From NCBI RefSeq assembly GCF_000495815.1, contig NZ_AWGE01000006.1, positions 308,441 through 372,440 of the forward strand: DNA of 64,000 nt, written 5' to 3'. This DNA comes from Asticcacaulis sp. AC466 (GTDB lineage: Bacteria > Pseudomonadota > Alphaproteobacteria > Caulobacterales > Caulobacteraceae). Below are positions 9,775 through 18,943 of the stretch, one piece after another; positions within the stretch are counted from its first letter, which is position 1; each line of letters begins with the position of its first letter. The position numbers were made by a program, and so were the translations under genes. The notes under the pieces are model-generated. The model was not told the origin of the DNA. It ran no database searches and worked only from the letters and a program-made list of their open reading frames with translations.

Positions 9775-10203
9775 TTACATCGGCGCCATGCCTGGCATCA
9801 TGTTGTGATTGAGGTGGAACATCACCCAGATCGAACCAATAACCAGTATGCCAACGATGATGAGGGTGAAGACAAACGCGGCATTGTTCCATACCTGACT
9901 GGACGATGCGTTCATGTGCAGGAAGAAATAGAGGTGGACCAGAATCTGGACGATGCCCAGAACCAGGATCACCGGCACCAGAGACGATGACGGCAGGATA
10001 TGCATCATGGTCAGAGCGAACGGGATGCCCGTCAGGATGACAGACAGGATAAAGCCGATCAGGTAGGATTTGACGGTACCGTGACCGGCGCCGTCGTCAT
10101 GGTGTTCGTGGTGCGCCAGTTCCGACTTCGACTGATCGATGTCGACGGGCTTTGTGTGCGGGGTCTTGGCCTTTTTAGGCTTTGCGACGTGGGGGGTGCT
10201 CAT
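9775..10203 (-). CDS. cyoD: Cytochrome bo ubiquinol oxidase subunit IV
   Basis: 142-residue small subunit of the heme-copper quinol oxidase. It has three transmembrane helices (TVKSYLIGFILSVILTGIPF; LVPVILVLGIVQILVHLYFF; the FVFTLIIVGILVIGSIWVMF region), as in E. coli CyoD. The N-terminus is longer, more Lys/His-rich and cytoplasmic. The LVHLYFFLHM motif is the family signature. The ATG overlaps the cyoC stop as TGATG, so it is the last gene of cyoABCD. No cyoE (heme O synthase) follows; that enzyme must be encoded elsewhere. Confidence 0.94.
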   Translation of the reverse strand: MSTPHVAKPKKAKTPHTKPVDIDQSKSELAHHEHHDDGAGHGTVKSYLIGFILSVILTGIPFALTMMHILPSSSLVPVILVLGIVQILVHLYFFLHMNASSSQVWNNAAFVFTLIIVGILVIGSIWVMFHLNHNMMPGMAPM

Positions 10204-10859
10204 CAGGCGGCTCCCATCAGATAAACGATACTGAAAACGCCGATCCAGATGATGTCCAGGAAGTGCCAGAACAGGCTGAGTTCCATCATGCGGATACGGT
10301 TTGCGGGGGTGAGGCCGCGGCGGATAAGGTGGCCGAACATGGCGCCCATCCAGATCAGGCCGGACGTGACGTGAATGCCGTGGGTCCCGACCAGGGTGAA
10401 GAAGGCCGACAGGAAGGCCGATCGGTTGGGCCCTGCGCCTTCGTGGATCAGTTTCATGAACTCATGGATTTCCATGCCCATGAAGCCGAGGCCCAGCAGG
10501 CCTGTTACGGCCAGCCAGCCGATGACGGCCTTAAGTTTGCCGGCGTCCATGCTGATCATGGACAGGCCGAAGGTCAGCGAGGACAGAAGCAGCAGGGCCG
10601 TTTCGATCGCGACATAGCTGAGGTCGAACAATTCGCGGCCGTTCGGACCGCCGGCGATGTTGTCCTTCAGCACGGCATAGGTCGCGAAGATCGACGCGAA
10701 CAGGATGCAGTCGCTCATCAGGTAGATCCAGAACCCGAGGGTGACCTTGGGGCCTTCGTCGTGATGATCGCCGGCGTGGTGGGTGTCGTTCGGGTTATGG
10801 TCGTAAGCCGAATCGATCTGGTTGTTGTGAGCCTCTACAGGGTTGGAGGGTTTGCTCAT
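10203..10859 (-). CDS. cyoC: Cytochrome bo ubiquinol oxidase subunit III
   Basis: 218-residue subunit III with five transmembrane helices. Family motifs seen are [21 protein letters not shown] (first helix), the GREL-x-DLS-x-V segment, [12 protein letters not shown] and [16 protein letters not shown] near the C-terminus. The N-terminus is a His/Asp-rich cytoplasmic extension. It starts 1 bp after the cyoB stop and overlaps cyoD by TGATG, consistent with one transcript. Confidence 0.95.
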   Translation of the reverse strand: MSKPSNPVEAHNNQIDSAYDHNPNDTHHAGDHHDEGPKVTLGFWIYLMSDCILFASIFATYAVLKDNIAGGPNGRELFDLSYVAIETALLLLSSLTFGLSMISMDAGKLKAVIGWLAVTGLLGLGFMGMEIHEFMKLIHEGAGPNRSAFLSAFFTLVGTHGIHVTSGLIWMGAMFGHLIRRGLTPANRIRMMELSLFWHFLDIIWIGVFSIVYLMGAA

Positions 10860-10860
10860 C

Positions 10861-12903
10861 TTAGTTTCCCGCCTTCTTCAGGTTGGCGAAATGGGCGTCT
10901 TCGATGGCCTTCACCTCTTCGGCGGGCACATAATAGTCGCGGTTTTCATTAAAGGTGTGGGCGATGCCAAGGCCGATCATGACCAGCAGGGCGCCGCCCG
11001 CCATCCACCAGATGTGCCAGACGAGACCGAAGCCTAGGCCGGCGCTGACGATGCCGATCAGGAAGCCCGTGGGCGTATTGTGCGGCATGTGGATGGGTTC
11101 ATAGCTTTTGGGCTGCACGTAGGCTGTGCCGGTCTGCTTGGCGTCCCAGAAGGCGTCATGGTTGCCGACCTTAGGCAGGACGGCGAAGTTGTAGAAGGGC
11201 GGCGGGGAAGAGGTTGCCCATTCCAGCGTACGGCCATCCCACGGATCGCCCGTCAGGTCGCGCAGTTCGTCGCGCTTCCAGATCGAGTAAACAATCTGAA
11301 CGATCTGCGCGATGATGCCGACAAAGATCAGAAGGGCGCCGCAGAGAGCGACGATAAGATAGATGTGCCAGACCGGATTGTTGACGAAGTCGAGACGGCG
11401 GGTCATGCCCATCAAGCCTAGCGCGTAGAGTGGCAGGAAGGCGATGTAGAAGCCGATCAGCCAGCACCAGAACGACACCTTGCCGATACCGACGTGCAGC
11501 TTGAAGCCGAACGTCTTGGGGAACCAGTAGTTCAGGCCGGCGATGCAGCCGAACACGACGCCGCCGATGATGACGTTGTGGAAGTGGGCAATCAGGAAGA
11601 CCGAGTTGTGCAGGACGAAATCGGCGCCGGGCACGGCCATCAGAACGCCGGTCATGCCGCCGATCACGAAGGTGATGATGAAGCCCAGCGTCCACAGCAT
11701 CGGCAATTCGAGGCGCACGCGGCCGCGGTACAGGGTGAATAGCCAGTTGAAGATCTTCACCCCCGTTGGGATGGAGATAATCATGGTGGTGATGCCGAAG
11801 AAGGCGTTCACATTGGCACCGGCGCCCATGGTGAAGAAGTGGTGCAGCCAGACGAGGAAGGACAAAATGCCGATGGCGAAGGTCGCGTAGACCATGCCGT
11901 CATAACCAAACAGGCGCTTGCGCGAGAAGGTCGCGACGACTTCGGAGAAGACACCGAAGGCGGGCAGGATGAGAATATAGACTTCGGGGTGACCCCAGGC
12001 CCAGATCAGGTTGACGTACATCATGGGATTGCCGCCACCGTCATTGGTGAAGAAGTGCATGCCCAGATACCGGTCGGCGCCCAGCAGAGCCAGGGTAACG
12101 GTCAGGATCGGGAAGGCGGCCACGATCAGCATGTTGGCGACCAGGGTGGTCCAGGTGAAGATCGGCATGCGCATCATGGTCATGCCCGGCGCGCGCATCT
12201 TGAAGATGGTCGTAATCAGGTTGACCCCTGACAACAGCGTCCCCAGCCCGGAAATCTGCAAGGCCCAGATATAATAGTCCGTGCCGACCCCGGGAGAGAA
12301 TTCCAATTCCGACAGCGGCGGATAGGCCAGCCAGCCGGCGTGCGAAAACTCACCGATGACCAGGGAGGCATTGATCAGGATGGCGCCGGCGGCGGTCAGC
12401 CAGAAGCTCATCGAGTTCAGGTACGGGAAGGCGACGTCACGGGCGCCGATCTGCAACGGCATGACGATGTTCATCAGGCCGATGACGAAGGGCATGGCCA
12501 TGAAGAAGATCATGATGACGCCGTGCGCGGAGAAGATCTGGTCGAAGTGTTCGGGCGGCAGGTAGCCAGCCCCGCCGGCTGATGCGAGGGCCTGCTGGCT
12601 GCGCATCATCAAGGCGTCGGCAAAACCGCGCAGAAGCATGATCAGGGCCAGGATGATGTACATCGCGCCGATCTTCTTATGGTCGACGCTGGTCAGCCAC
12701 TCGGTCCAGACATAGGTCCACTTCTTGAAGTAGGTGGTCAGGCCAAGGACGAGGATGGCAGCGCCAACCATACCGGCGCCAGCGATCATGATGATCGGTT
12801 CATGCCAGGGCACGGAATCGAGGCGAAGCTTGCCGAACAACAGGTTCAGCAAGGGAGTGTCGGGTGACATAGCGGGTATATTATGAGCGGGAGCGGTGAG
12901 CAT
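10861..12903 (-). CDS. cyoB: Cytochrome bo ubiquinol oxidase subunit I (catalytic)
   Basis: Catalytic subunit carrying heme b, heme o3 and CuB; oxidises ubiquinol, reduces O2 and pumps protons. Very close to E. coli CyoB along its length. Ligand motifs seen: [14 protein letters not shown] (heme b His), [14 protein letters not shown] (CuB His cross-linked to Tyr), WLHHFFTMG (two CuB His) and [13 protein letters not shown] (heme His pair). The ending with [10 protein letters not shown] is also family-typical. I use the ATG at 12903 (680 residues); a GTG two codons upstream and an ATG 11 codons downstream are possible. Second gene of the operon, 10 bp after cyoA. Confidence 0.95.
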   Translation of the reverse strand: MLTAPAHNIPAMSPDTPLLNLLFGKLRLDSVPWHEPIIMIAGAGMVGAAILVLGLTTYFKKWTYVWTEWLTSVDHKKIGAMYIILALIMLLRGFADALMMRSQQALASAGGAGYLPPEHFDQIFSAHGVIMIFFMAMPFVIGLMNIVMPLQIGARDVAFPYLNSMSFWLTAAGAILINASLVIGEFSHAGWLAYPPLSELEFSPGVGTDYYIWALQISGLGTLLSGVNLITTIFKMRAPGMTMMRMPIFTWTTLVANMLIVAAFPILTVTLALLGADRYLGMHFFTNDGGGNPMMYVNLIWAWGHPEVYILILPAFGVFSEVVATFSRKRLFGYDGMVYATFAIGILSFLVWLHHFFTMGAGANVNAFFGITTMIISIPTGVKIFNWLFTLYRGRVRLELPMLWTLGFIITFVIGGMTGVLMAVPGADFVLHNSVFLIAHFHNVIIGGVVFGCIAGLNYWFPKTFGFKLHVGIGKVSFWCWLIGFYIAFLPLYALGLMGMTRRLDFVNNPVWHIYLIVALCGALLIFVGIIAQIVQIVYSIWKRDELRDLTGDPWDGRTLEWATSSPPPFYNFAVLPKVGNHDAFWDAKQTGTAYVQPKSYEPIHMPHNTPTGFLIGIVSAGLGFGLVWHIWWMAGGALLVMIGLGIAHTFNENRDYYVPAEEVKAIEDAHFANLKKAGN

Positions 12904-12913
12904 TGGCACTCTA

Positions 12914-13945
12914 CTAAATCTTGGGGGCGACAGCGCCGTTCAGCGCCACGTTCGACTGGGTTTGCTTCGTGGTCGGCGTTTGGCCGGCGCGTTGCTTGGC
13001 ATCTTCCGGCGCCTCACAGAATTTGGCGTCGGGATCGAGTGTCTTCATTCGGGCAAGGTTGACGGAGTCGTCCTTGCAAAGCGAACCATCGGCGCAGCCA
13101 TTGAGGATCTTGTGGAAGAGTTGTGGGGCAACCGAGGTGAAATAGGTCGGCCGGTTGAACATGCCGGGCTTTGCCAGTGACAGGTAGGTTGCGGAATCAA
13201 GTGCTTGGCCTGAGGTGCGTGCCTTTGCGATCCAGGCATCGAAATCCGTGTCTGACAGGGCGTGGGCCTGGAACTTCATGCCGGCGAAGCCTTCGCCGCT
13301 GTAATTGGCCGAAATGCCGTCATAGACGCCTTCATGGTCGGCGCGCAGGCTGAGTTGGGTCTGCATCCCGGTCATGGTGTAGATCTGGCTGCCCAGTTGC
13401 GGGATGAAAAAGGAATTCATTACCGAGGCCGAGGTCAGCTTGAAATGGACGGGCGTGCCGACCGGCATGGCCATTTCGTTGACCGTGGCGATGCCGTATT
13501 GCGGGTAGATGAACAGCCACTTCCAATCGAGCGAGACGACCTCGACCTCAATCGGCTTGGCGTCCGGCTTGTGCGCCGCCGCCTGCACCTTGACGTGCGG
13601 GTCCAGTTCGTGGGTCGATATCCATGTGACCGTGCCCAGGGCGATGATGATCAGGGTCGGAACGGCCCAAACCACCGCTTCGATGCGGTTGGAGTGTTCG
13701 AAGTCTGGATCATAGGTAGCCTTGGTGTTCGAGGCGCGATACCGCCAGGCGAACCACAGGGTCATGACGATAACCGGTATGACCGGGATCAGCATGAGGA
13801 GGACGGCCAGGATGATCAGGTCCTTTTCGGCAAGACCGACGGGGCCTTTAGGGTCCAGGATCGCCATTTGGCACCCACTCAACATGGCGGCTCCGGCGCC
13901 AAGCGCCAGGAGGCCCACGCCTCTTTTTATGCTGCGACGCAGCAT
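12914..13945 (-). CDS. cyoA: Cytochrome bo ubiquinol oxidase subunit II
   Basis: Lipoprotein subunit II of the quinol oxidase. From the ATG at 13945 (343 residues) it begins [20 protein letters not shown] with lipobox LSGC. Two transmembrane helices follow, then a periplasmic cupredoxin domain ([18 protein letters not shown]) that lacks the CuA ligands, as expected for a quinol rather than a cytochrome c oxidase. Compared with E. coli it has a longer Lys/Gln/Thr-rich C-terminal tail after [15 protein letters not shown]. The frame stays open upstream to 14125, with a possible GTG at 14020. I prefer the shorter start because it puts the signal peptide at the N-terminus, but there is no strong ribosome binding site at either. 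Confidence 0.9.
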   Translation of the reverse strand: MLRRSIKRGVGLLALGAGAAMLSGCQMAILDPKGPVGLAEKDLIILAVLLMLIPVIPVIVMTLWFAWRYRASNTKATYDPDFEHSNRIEAVVWAVPTLIIIALGTVTWISTHELDPHVKVQAAAHKPDAKPIEVEVVSLDWKWLFIYPQYGIATVNEMAMPVGTPVHFKLTSASVMNSFFIPQLGSQIYTMTGMQTQLSLRADHEGVYDGISANYSGEGFAGMKFQAHALSDTDFDAWIAKARTSGQALDSATYLSLAKPGMFNRPTYFTSVAPQLFHKILNGCADGSLCKDDSVNLARMKTLDPDAKFCEAPEDAKQRAGQTPTTKQTQSNVALNGAVAPKI

Positions 13946-14345
13946 ATTGCTGTGCGGGCTTGATTGTTCAGGTAAACGGAAACGGCGCTTTAAAGCGGCC
14001 GCGAAGTCAAAATCAGACACGAGATAAAACCTATTACACACAAGGGCGTACGGGCGCGGCACGGCCGGCCGCATCTTTGATCCTTTGGTGCTGAACAGGA
14101 AAAACGCACTGACATCAAGTGTCAAAATGTCGCAAGGGGGAAGATATTTTTTCGCAAATGCGTAAAAATTGATCGCCGAGCGAAAGAGAATATTTTTTCA
14201 AATTTGTCAAAAAACGCCGTCACGCCAGCGACCGCGTGATAAAATTTTCGTCAAAAGCTTGAATAAGGTGTTGCAAAAACTCACTTTAAAGATAGCATTG
14301 GACAAATTGACGCATGCGTTAATTTGCTGGCCAAGGAGAAAAGTA
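13946..14345. other. Divergent intergenic region between cyoA and a small membrane protein gene
   Basis: About 400 bp, AT-rich from 14140 on. It must hold the cyo operon promoter and that of the gene at 14346. The only clear symmetry is TGACA-N5-TGTCA (14110-14124), whose minus-strand half reads TTGACA and could be a -35 element. I see no good -10 at the right distance. The half nearer cyoA keeps an open frame with it, so part may be coding if cyoA starts further upstream. Confidence 0.4.
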
Positions 14346-14804
14346 ATGGCGACAATTTCGACGGCTACACGTATTTACCGGTTTGGTCCTGCGGTCAGAA
14401 TTCTGACTGTTGTTGCGGCGGTGGGACTAATTGCCGCAGGCATTTGGGAAATCGCCAACGCGTTCAGCGCGCATAATGGCGTCATTCAGCAGTTTTTCGG
14501 GATCGTTCTGGGCATGGTGCCTGTTGCTCTGGCGCTTTTCGGCGCCCCGGCCGTGCTGAGATGCCAGCTTGAAGTGCATGAAGATCGCCTGGAGTATCAA
14601 GGGTTGCTGATTGAAGCGTCCATCCCCCGTTCCGCCATCGTCGATGCCCTGTCACCGCGCGAAAGCTATGGTATGTTTTCGCTGTTCCTGACGGTTGCGG
14701 GCAAACCGTTTAAGCGGTTGCATATCGCTATCCTAGGCAAGAAGGACGAGGCGTTCGAGCGGTGGTACAGTGATCTTCCGCACGGACAGACCGCCAAGGT
14801 GTAG
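14346..14804 (+). CDS. Hypothetical membrane protein, PH-like C-terminal domain
   Basis: 152-residue protein of unknown function. The start at 14346 has a strong AAGGAG site 6 bp upstream. Two hydrophobic helices lie near the N-terminus (about residues 16-36 and 46-69, VRILTVVAAVGLIAAGIW and FFGIVLGMVPVALALFG). The cytoplasmic remainder (CQLEVHEDRLEYQGLLIEAS, then SIPRSAIVDALSPRE) resembles bacterial PH-like domains of YdbT/YcxB type; this is a weak resemblance judged by eye. It stands alone between cyoA and SURF1 and ends in an intrinsic terminator. Confidence 0.7.
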   Translation: MATISTATRIYRFGPAVRILTVVAAVGLIAAGIWEIANAFSAHNGVIQQFFGIVLGMVPVALALFGAPAVLRCQLEVHEDRLEYQGLLIEASIPRSAIVDALSPRESYGMFSLFLTVAGKPFKRLHIAILGKKDEAFERWYSDLPHGQTAKV

Positions 14805-14824
14805 AATTTCGAAATCACCATACG

Positions 14825-14853
14825 AAAGGGCGCCCGCGTGGCGCCCTTTTTAT
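14825..14853. terminator. Intrinsic terminator between convergent genes
   Basis: Hairpin AAAGGGCGCC-N5-GGCGCCCTTT (14825-14849) followed by T-rich sequence on the plus strand and preceded by A on the other side. It lies between the ends of the genes at 14346 (plus) and 14861 (minus), and could serve both. Confidence 0.85.
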
Positions 14854-14860
14854 TTGGGGG

Positions 14861-15571
14861 TTATGCCGCCGGGCCAGGGCCGCGACGCCATAACCATATG
14901 CCTGCACCCGCCAGCATCAAGGCGAGGCTGAACCAGGTCAGCGCATAAGCCAGATGGCTGTTGGGGAACTGAACTACGGTCATGCCGCCCTTCGGTAGTC
15001 CGCCGGGATTGTGTGTGGCGTCGGCGTCGATGAAATAGGGGGCGACGCTGCCGAGATGCCGTGCCCGGGCAATAGTCGCCACGTCGCGGCGATACCAGGC
15101 ATCGTGATCGGGGTCATTTTCCTGCGAAAACAGCCATCCCTTTGTTTCCGACATACGCAGCAGGCCCGTCACCCGAACCTCTGCCTCCGATTGGCCGAGC
15201 GGCCGTGTCGCGGGCGCCTTTTTGTCCGTGGGGACATAGCCGCGATTGATAAAAACAATTGTGCCATCCGCCATCTTTAGCGGCGTCAATACCCAGTAAC
15301 CGGCACCGAGTTCGGTCAGCGCATAGACCTGAGCTTCCGCCGCATTGAGATAGTGCCCCTCTATCGTCACATGGCGGTACTCGTCGGAAGACTTCGACAG
15401 CCCCGCCCATTGCCCGGGGCCGGGGGCGGGTATTGCCGGCGCCGTTGTCCGTTCGTTCACCTGCGCGATAAGGTGGGTTTTCCACGCCAGGCGCTGCAAT
15501 TGCCAAACGCCCAGGGCGGTCAGGCCGGCTACCGACAGAATAAGCAGAATAGCGAAAGCAATACGGCGCAT
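14861..15571 (-). CDS. SURF1 family cytochrome oxidase assembly protein
   Basis: 236-residue SURF1/Shy1 homologue that helps heme a/o insertion into terminal oxidases. I start at the ATG at 15571 (MRRIAFAILLILSVAGLTAL) since the longer frame to 15658 adds no family sequence. Features: N-terminal transmembrane helix with LGVWQLQRLAWK, central RYRHVTIEGHY-like and GYWVLTPLKMADG motifs, INRGYVP, and the C-terminal NSHLAYALTWFSLALMLAG helix. All are SURF1 signatures. It lies near the cyo operon but on the far side of an opposing gene, so it is not co-transcribed with it. Nearness suggests the cyo oxidase as client. Confidence 0.92.
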   Translation of the reverse strand: MRRIAFAILLILSVAGLTALGVWQLQRLAWKTHLIAQVNERTTAPAIPAPGPGQWAGLSKSSDEYRHVTIEGHYLNAAEAQVYALTELGAGYWVLTPLKMADGTIVFINRGYVPTDKKAPATRPLGQSEAEVRVTGLLRMSETKGWLFSQENDPDHDAWYRRDVATIARARHLGSVAPYFIDADATHNPGGLPKGGMTVVQFPNSHLAYALTWFSLALMLAGAGIWLWRRGPGPAA

Positions 15572-15775
15572 GGCGGCCCCTTTATCGACAGGTATCGCGC
15601 CCGTTCGTGGGCAAATGGCACGGTTTGCTCGCTTTATCACAGGCGCCAGATATCTCAATGTCGCGCTGTTGCTCTGTTCACGCCGCCAGGTGCCTTCACA
15701 CGCGCTACGACCCTATAATCACATAGATGGTGCGGTCTTAAGTTCCTTTTAAATACTAACAAACAAACTGAATGC

Positions 15776-16864
15776 ATGGAGCATACCCAGTCAAAGTACG
15801 ATTTTATAGACGTCGTTCGCGCATGTGCCGCTGTCTTCGTCGTAGTATCGCACATACAGCAGATAGTGATTGACCGTCCTTTGTCAGCGGGAATTATAAA
15901 TCGGGCTCTAAGCTTCGCGACAACCCAAGGGGAAAACGCAGTTATTGTCTTCTTCGTTATTTCCGGCTTTTGGATTATTCGCAGCGTGATCAGGTCCGGC
16001 GAGGCGTTTTCGTGGGGAAGCTATCTGCTGGCTCGATTGACCAGGCTATGGGTTGTCTTGTTGCCGGCGCTCGTACTCGGGGGCGTACTGGATTTTCTGG
16101 GAACGACCTGGTTTCCGTCGGCCCTGTATAATGGCACGCAAGGAGCGGTTTCTCTTACCAATTCGGTCAGCCAGTCCCTCGGACCTGTGACGTTCCTTGG
16201 CAACCTTGCCTTCCTGCAACGTCTATTGGTGAACACCTTCGGCTCTAACGGCCCTCTTTGGAGCTTGGGCTGCGAATTCTGGTACTATATCTATTTTCCG
16301 GCGCTCTGGCTTTTGCTGAAATCTAAAAAACTTTACTTCATCTTGCCGGCGCTCGCTTTTTTGCCGTTCATTCCCGGCTTTCATCTTTTTGGTATCTGGC
16401 TGCTCGGAGGCGTAGTTTACTTTTTCGCAGAAAACCGTCCGCTCAAATTTCAGGCCACCGGTGCACATGTCGGTCTGAGCTTGCTAATATTCCTGAGCAG
16501 CCTAGGGGTTGCCAATCTTATCAACGACCAAAAGATTATAGCTAATGCTTTGGTCGGGATCAGCTTTGCTGCATTGCTCTATTGCGCCCTGACGGCGAAG
16601 CTTAGAATGCCAAAGGTTCTGTTGCCGGTCGCGCGATTCGGGGCCACGTCTTCCTACTCACTTTATGCCATGCATTTCCCCCTGATTGTTTTTGTACTGA
16701 ACTTCATTGTGCCGGAGCACCGACTGGCGGCTAATTGGTTCAGTTGGCTGCTTGTGTTCACTCTGCCAATTCTGGTGGGAATTATTGCATATGTCTTTTC
16801 AATAATGACCGAAGCGAACACGGAAAAGGTCAAAGCAGTGGTTCGTAAAGTGATTGCATTTTAG
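15776..16864 (+). CDS. Acyltransferase 3 (OafA/NolL-type) membrane protein
   Basis: 362-residue multi-pass inner membrane acyltransferase, the family that O-acetylates surface polysaccharides and small molecules. It begins with YDFIDVVRACAAVFVVVSHI, matching the family R-x-x-A-x-x-V-x-x-x-H start, where the His is thought to be catalytic. FVISGFWI and GPLWSLGCEFWYYIYFP follow, then about ten hydrophobic helices. GC content and codon choice are lower than in neighbours (many ATA, TTT and TTG codons), and it lies next to the 3' end of tRNA-Ala, so horizontal origin is possible. No clear Shine-Dalgarno site. Substrate unknown. Confidence 0.88.
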   Translation: MEHTQSKYDFIDVVRACAAVFVVVSHIQQIVIDRPLSAGIINRALSFATTQGENAVIVFFVISGFWIIRSVIRSGEAFSWGSYLLARLTRLWVVLLPALVLGGVLDFLGTTWFPSALYNGTQGAVSLTNSVSQSLGPVTFLGNLAFLQRLLVNTFGSNGPLWSLGCEFWYYIYFPALWLLLKSKKLYFILPALAFLPFIPGFHLFGIWLLGGVVYFFAENRPLKFQATGAHVGLSLLIFLSSLGVANLINDQKIIANALVGISFAALLYCALTAKLRMPKVLLPVARFGATSSYSLYAMHFPLIVFVLNFIVPEHRLAANWFSWLLVFTLPILVGIIAYVFSIMTEANTEKVKAVVRKVIAF

Positions 16865-16962
16865 AGCGTTATCGACGGCGATACGGCCATTACAAATCAC
16901 TTAGCACCTTATTTCTATAAGGCGAACCTGACGGCTAGAAATGTACAAAATGGCGGAAGGAA

Positions 16963-17038
16963 TGGTGGAGCTAAGCGGATTCGAACCGCTGGCCTCCTCA
17001 TTGCGAACGAGGCGCTCTACCAACTGAGCTATAGCCCC
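16963..17038 (-). tRNA. tRNA-Ala(CGC)
   Basis: Minus strand folds as a 76-nt cloverleaf with the acceptor pair GGGGCTA/TAGCTCC and encoded CCA. The D arm is GCTC-AGTTGGTA-GAGC. The anticodon stem is CCTCG/TGAGG (closing G-T) with loop TTCGCAA, so the anticodon is CGC. The T arm is AGCGG-TTCGAAT-CCGCT. It reads GCG alanine codons. Confidence 0.97.
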
Positions 17039-17176
17039 ATGCCTTCCGGAAGGAGTTGTCTTAATAAGCGAACTTCGCGGCCTGTCAAGCAGCCATTAAC
17101 TTGCGCCCGCTATGGAAGTGCCTATATTCACAGAAGTTCAGTCGACTATTAAGAAATTACAAGGGGCGCGCGCGGC

Positions 17177-17482
17177 ATGACCAACTTTATCGCATTTATC
17201 GTTTACGGTCTTTTCAGCGTCGTCATATGGGCCCTGATCCTGAGCGCCATCCTGAGTTGGCTGGTGGCCTTCAACATCATCAATACCCGCAACCGTGGCG
17301 TCTACATGATCATGGATATCCTCGACCGGATTACGACGCCGATCCTGGCGCCATTCCGGGCCGTTATCCCCCCTATGGGCGGGCTTGATATCAGCTTTAT
17401 CGTCGCCTTCCTGGTTATTCAGGGCATGCGCAATTTCCTGTTGCCGCCCGCTTTTGAAACCCTGCGGCAGCTCATTGGCTAG
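17177..17482 (+). CDS. YggT family membrane protein
   Basis: 101-residue YggT/CCB3 family protein with two transmembrane helices (YGLFSVVIWALILSAILSWL and DISFIVAFLVIQGMRNFLL) flanking the conserved RITTPILAPFRAVIPPMGGL segment. The family is linked to osmotic stress and cell division in several bacteria; its exact role is not settled. It overlaps the next gene (DUF167), a pairing conserved across proteobacteria. Confidence 0.92.
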   Translation: MTNFIAFIVYGLFSVVIWALILSAILSWLVAFNIINTRNRGVYMIMDILDRITTPILAPFRAVIPPMGGLDISFIVAFLVIQGMRNFLLPPAFETLRQLIG

Positions 17483-17765
17483 GCTATATGTGCGCTTGAC
17501 GCCGAAGGCCGCCGCCGAGCGGATCGACGGATGGGATGCGGACGACAAGGGCCGCCGCTATCTTAAGGTACGCGTCCGGGCCGCGCCTATTGAAGGCAAG
17601 GCCAATGACGCCCTGCTGGCCTTTCTGGCAAAGACCCTAAAGCTACCGAAGTCGCGTCTGACTCTGGCGTCCGGCGATACGTCACGGCTGAAACAGATAG
17701 AGATTGACGGGCTGGACGACGCCGATTTGGACGGCCTGGCCGCGACATCTTCTCCAAAAAAATAA
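17475..17765 (+). CDS. DUF167 (YggU) family protein
   Basis: About 96 residues. The conserved YggU fold sequence is plain: YVRLTPKAAAERIDGWDAD, then RAAPIEGKANDALLAFLAKTL, then KSRLTLASGDTSRLKQIEI. No ATG fits. The likely start is the TTG at 17475, which overlaps the last codons of yggT; GTG at 17490 is an alternative. Function of the family is unknown. Translational coupling with yggT is inferred from the overlap. Confidence 0.88.
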   Translation: MARLYVRLTPKAAAERIDGWDADDKGRRYLKVRVRAAPIEGKANDALLAFLAKTLKLPKSRLTLASGDTSRLKQIEIDGLDDADLDGLAATSSPKK

Positions 17766-17816
17766 GGGGACTGGAGTTGCCTCCAATCCCCAGTTCACCC
17801 TTTGCGAGGGATTAGA

Positions 17817-17864
17817 GCACTTTCCGGAAAAGTGTGACGCACTTTTCGGATCAAAAAGTGCGTC
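17817..17864. repeat. Dispersed GAAAAGTG palindromic element, copy 1
   Basis: Contains two mutually exclusive hairpins: CCGGAAAAGTG/CACTTTTCGG (near perfect) and GACGCACTTTT-N7-AAAAGTGCGTC (perfect 11-bp arms, 17836-17864). It lies between convergent yggU and leuB, where it may end transcription. Related copies are at about 20964 and 59487. Confidence 0.8.
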
Positions 17865-17875
17865 AAAACAAAAAT

Positions 17876-18943
17876 CTACGCGGCGACGGATGCGGCCGCG
17901 CGAATTTGGTCATTGATGGCCTGTGAGACCTGAGAGCCCGAAGCGGTGCCGCCCAGATCGCGGGTCAGGACACCCTTTTCGACGATCGCATCAATTGCCG
18001 CGTCCAGTGCGTCAGCTTCCGTCAGCAGATTGAGCGAAAAGCGCAGCAACATGGCCACCGACTTCAGCGTGCCGATCGGATTGGCCAAATCCTTCCCGGC
18101 GATATCCGGGGCCGAGCCGTGGATGGGCTCGTAGAGGCCCTGGCCGGTTGCACCCAGCGAGGCGGAGCCCAACAGGCCGATGGAGCCCGGGAGGACCGAC
18201 GCGAGATCGGACAGGATGTCGCCGAACATGTTTTCCGTGACCACGACGTCGAACGAGGTCGGACGGGTGACCAGGTGCATGGCCATGGAATCCACCAGAT
18301 TGTGTTCCAGCTCGACATCGGCATATTCGGCCTTGTGCAGGCGGATAACCGTCTCACGCCACAGGCGCGAGGTTTCGATGACATTGGCCTTATCGACGCT
18401 GGTCACCTTGTTGCGGCGCTTGCGGGCGGCTTCGAAGGCGACGCGGGCGACGCGTTCGACTTCGGCGACCGTATAGACGCATTCGTCGGTGGCCGAGGTT
18501 TCGGTGCGGGTCTGCTTGCCGAAATAAAGACCGCCGGTCAATTCGCGGACGATCAGCATGTCGGCGCCCTGGACCACTTCGGCCTTCAGCGGCGAGCGAT
18601 GCACCTGCGAGGCCTTGACCTCCATCGGGCGCAAATTGGCGAACAGGCCCATCGACTTGCGCACCGCCAGAAGACCCTGCTCCGGGCGCATCTTGCCCAG
18701 GTCCCACTTCGGACCGCCAACGGCGCCGAGCAGCACGGCGTCGGCCGCCAGGCAGGCCTTGTCCGTCTCTTCCGGGTAAGGGTTATTGTCGGTGTCGATG
18801 GCAATGCCGCCGATGCGCTTTTCGTCGAAATTGAAGCTGTGGCCGTAGACCTCGCCGATGACTTTCAGCGCCGATACGCCGGCGGCGGCAACTTCCGGAC
18901 CGATGCCGTCACCCGGCAGCACAACGATATTATAGGTACCCAT
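17876..18943 (-). CDS. leuB: 3-isopropylmalate dehydrogenase
   Basis: 355-residue NAD-dependent enzyme that oxidatively decarboxylates 3-isopropylmalate in leucine synthesis. The N-terminus MGTYNIVVLPGDGIGPEV is canonical. Active-site segments are visible: RELTGGLYFG, VDKANVIETSRLWRE, ENMFGDILSDLASVLPGSIG and PIHGSAPDIAGKDLANPIGT (Mg2+ and NAD sites). Its ATG overlaps the leuD stop as TGATG, so it is the last gene of leuCDB. Confidence 0.97.
   Translation of the reverse strand: MGTYNIVVLPGDGIGPEVAAAGVSALKVIGEVYGHSFNFDEKRIGGIAIDTDNNPYPEETDKACLAADAVLLGAVGGPKWDLGKMRPEQGLLAVRKSMGLFANLRPMEVKASQVHRSPLKAEVVQGADMLIVRELTGGLYFGKQTRTETSATDECVYTVAEVERVARVAFEAARKRRNKVTSVDKANVIETSRLWRETVIRLHKAEYADVELEHNLVDSMAMHLVTRPTSFDVVVTENMFGDILSDLASVLPGSIGLLGSASLGATGQGLYEPIHGSAPDIAGKDLANPIGTLKSVAMLLRFSLNLLTEADALDAAIDAIVEKGVLTRDLGGTASGSQVSQAINDQIRAAASVAA

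Noticed and set aside
14110..14124. FNR/FixK box upstream of cyoA
   Set aside because: TGACA-N5-TGTCA does not match TTGAT-N4-ATCAA; left as an unassigned inverted repeat.
14169..14345. 59-residue N-terminal extension of the small membrane protein gene
   Set aside because: Basic, Leu-poor sequence without similarity; strong AAGGAG before 14346 decides the later start.
16865..17038. Integration site (att) at tRNA-Ala
   Set aside because: No second copy of the tRNA 3' end and no integrase in the window.
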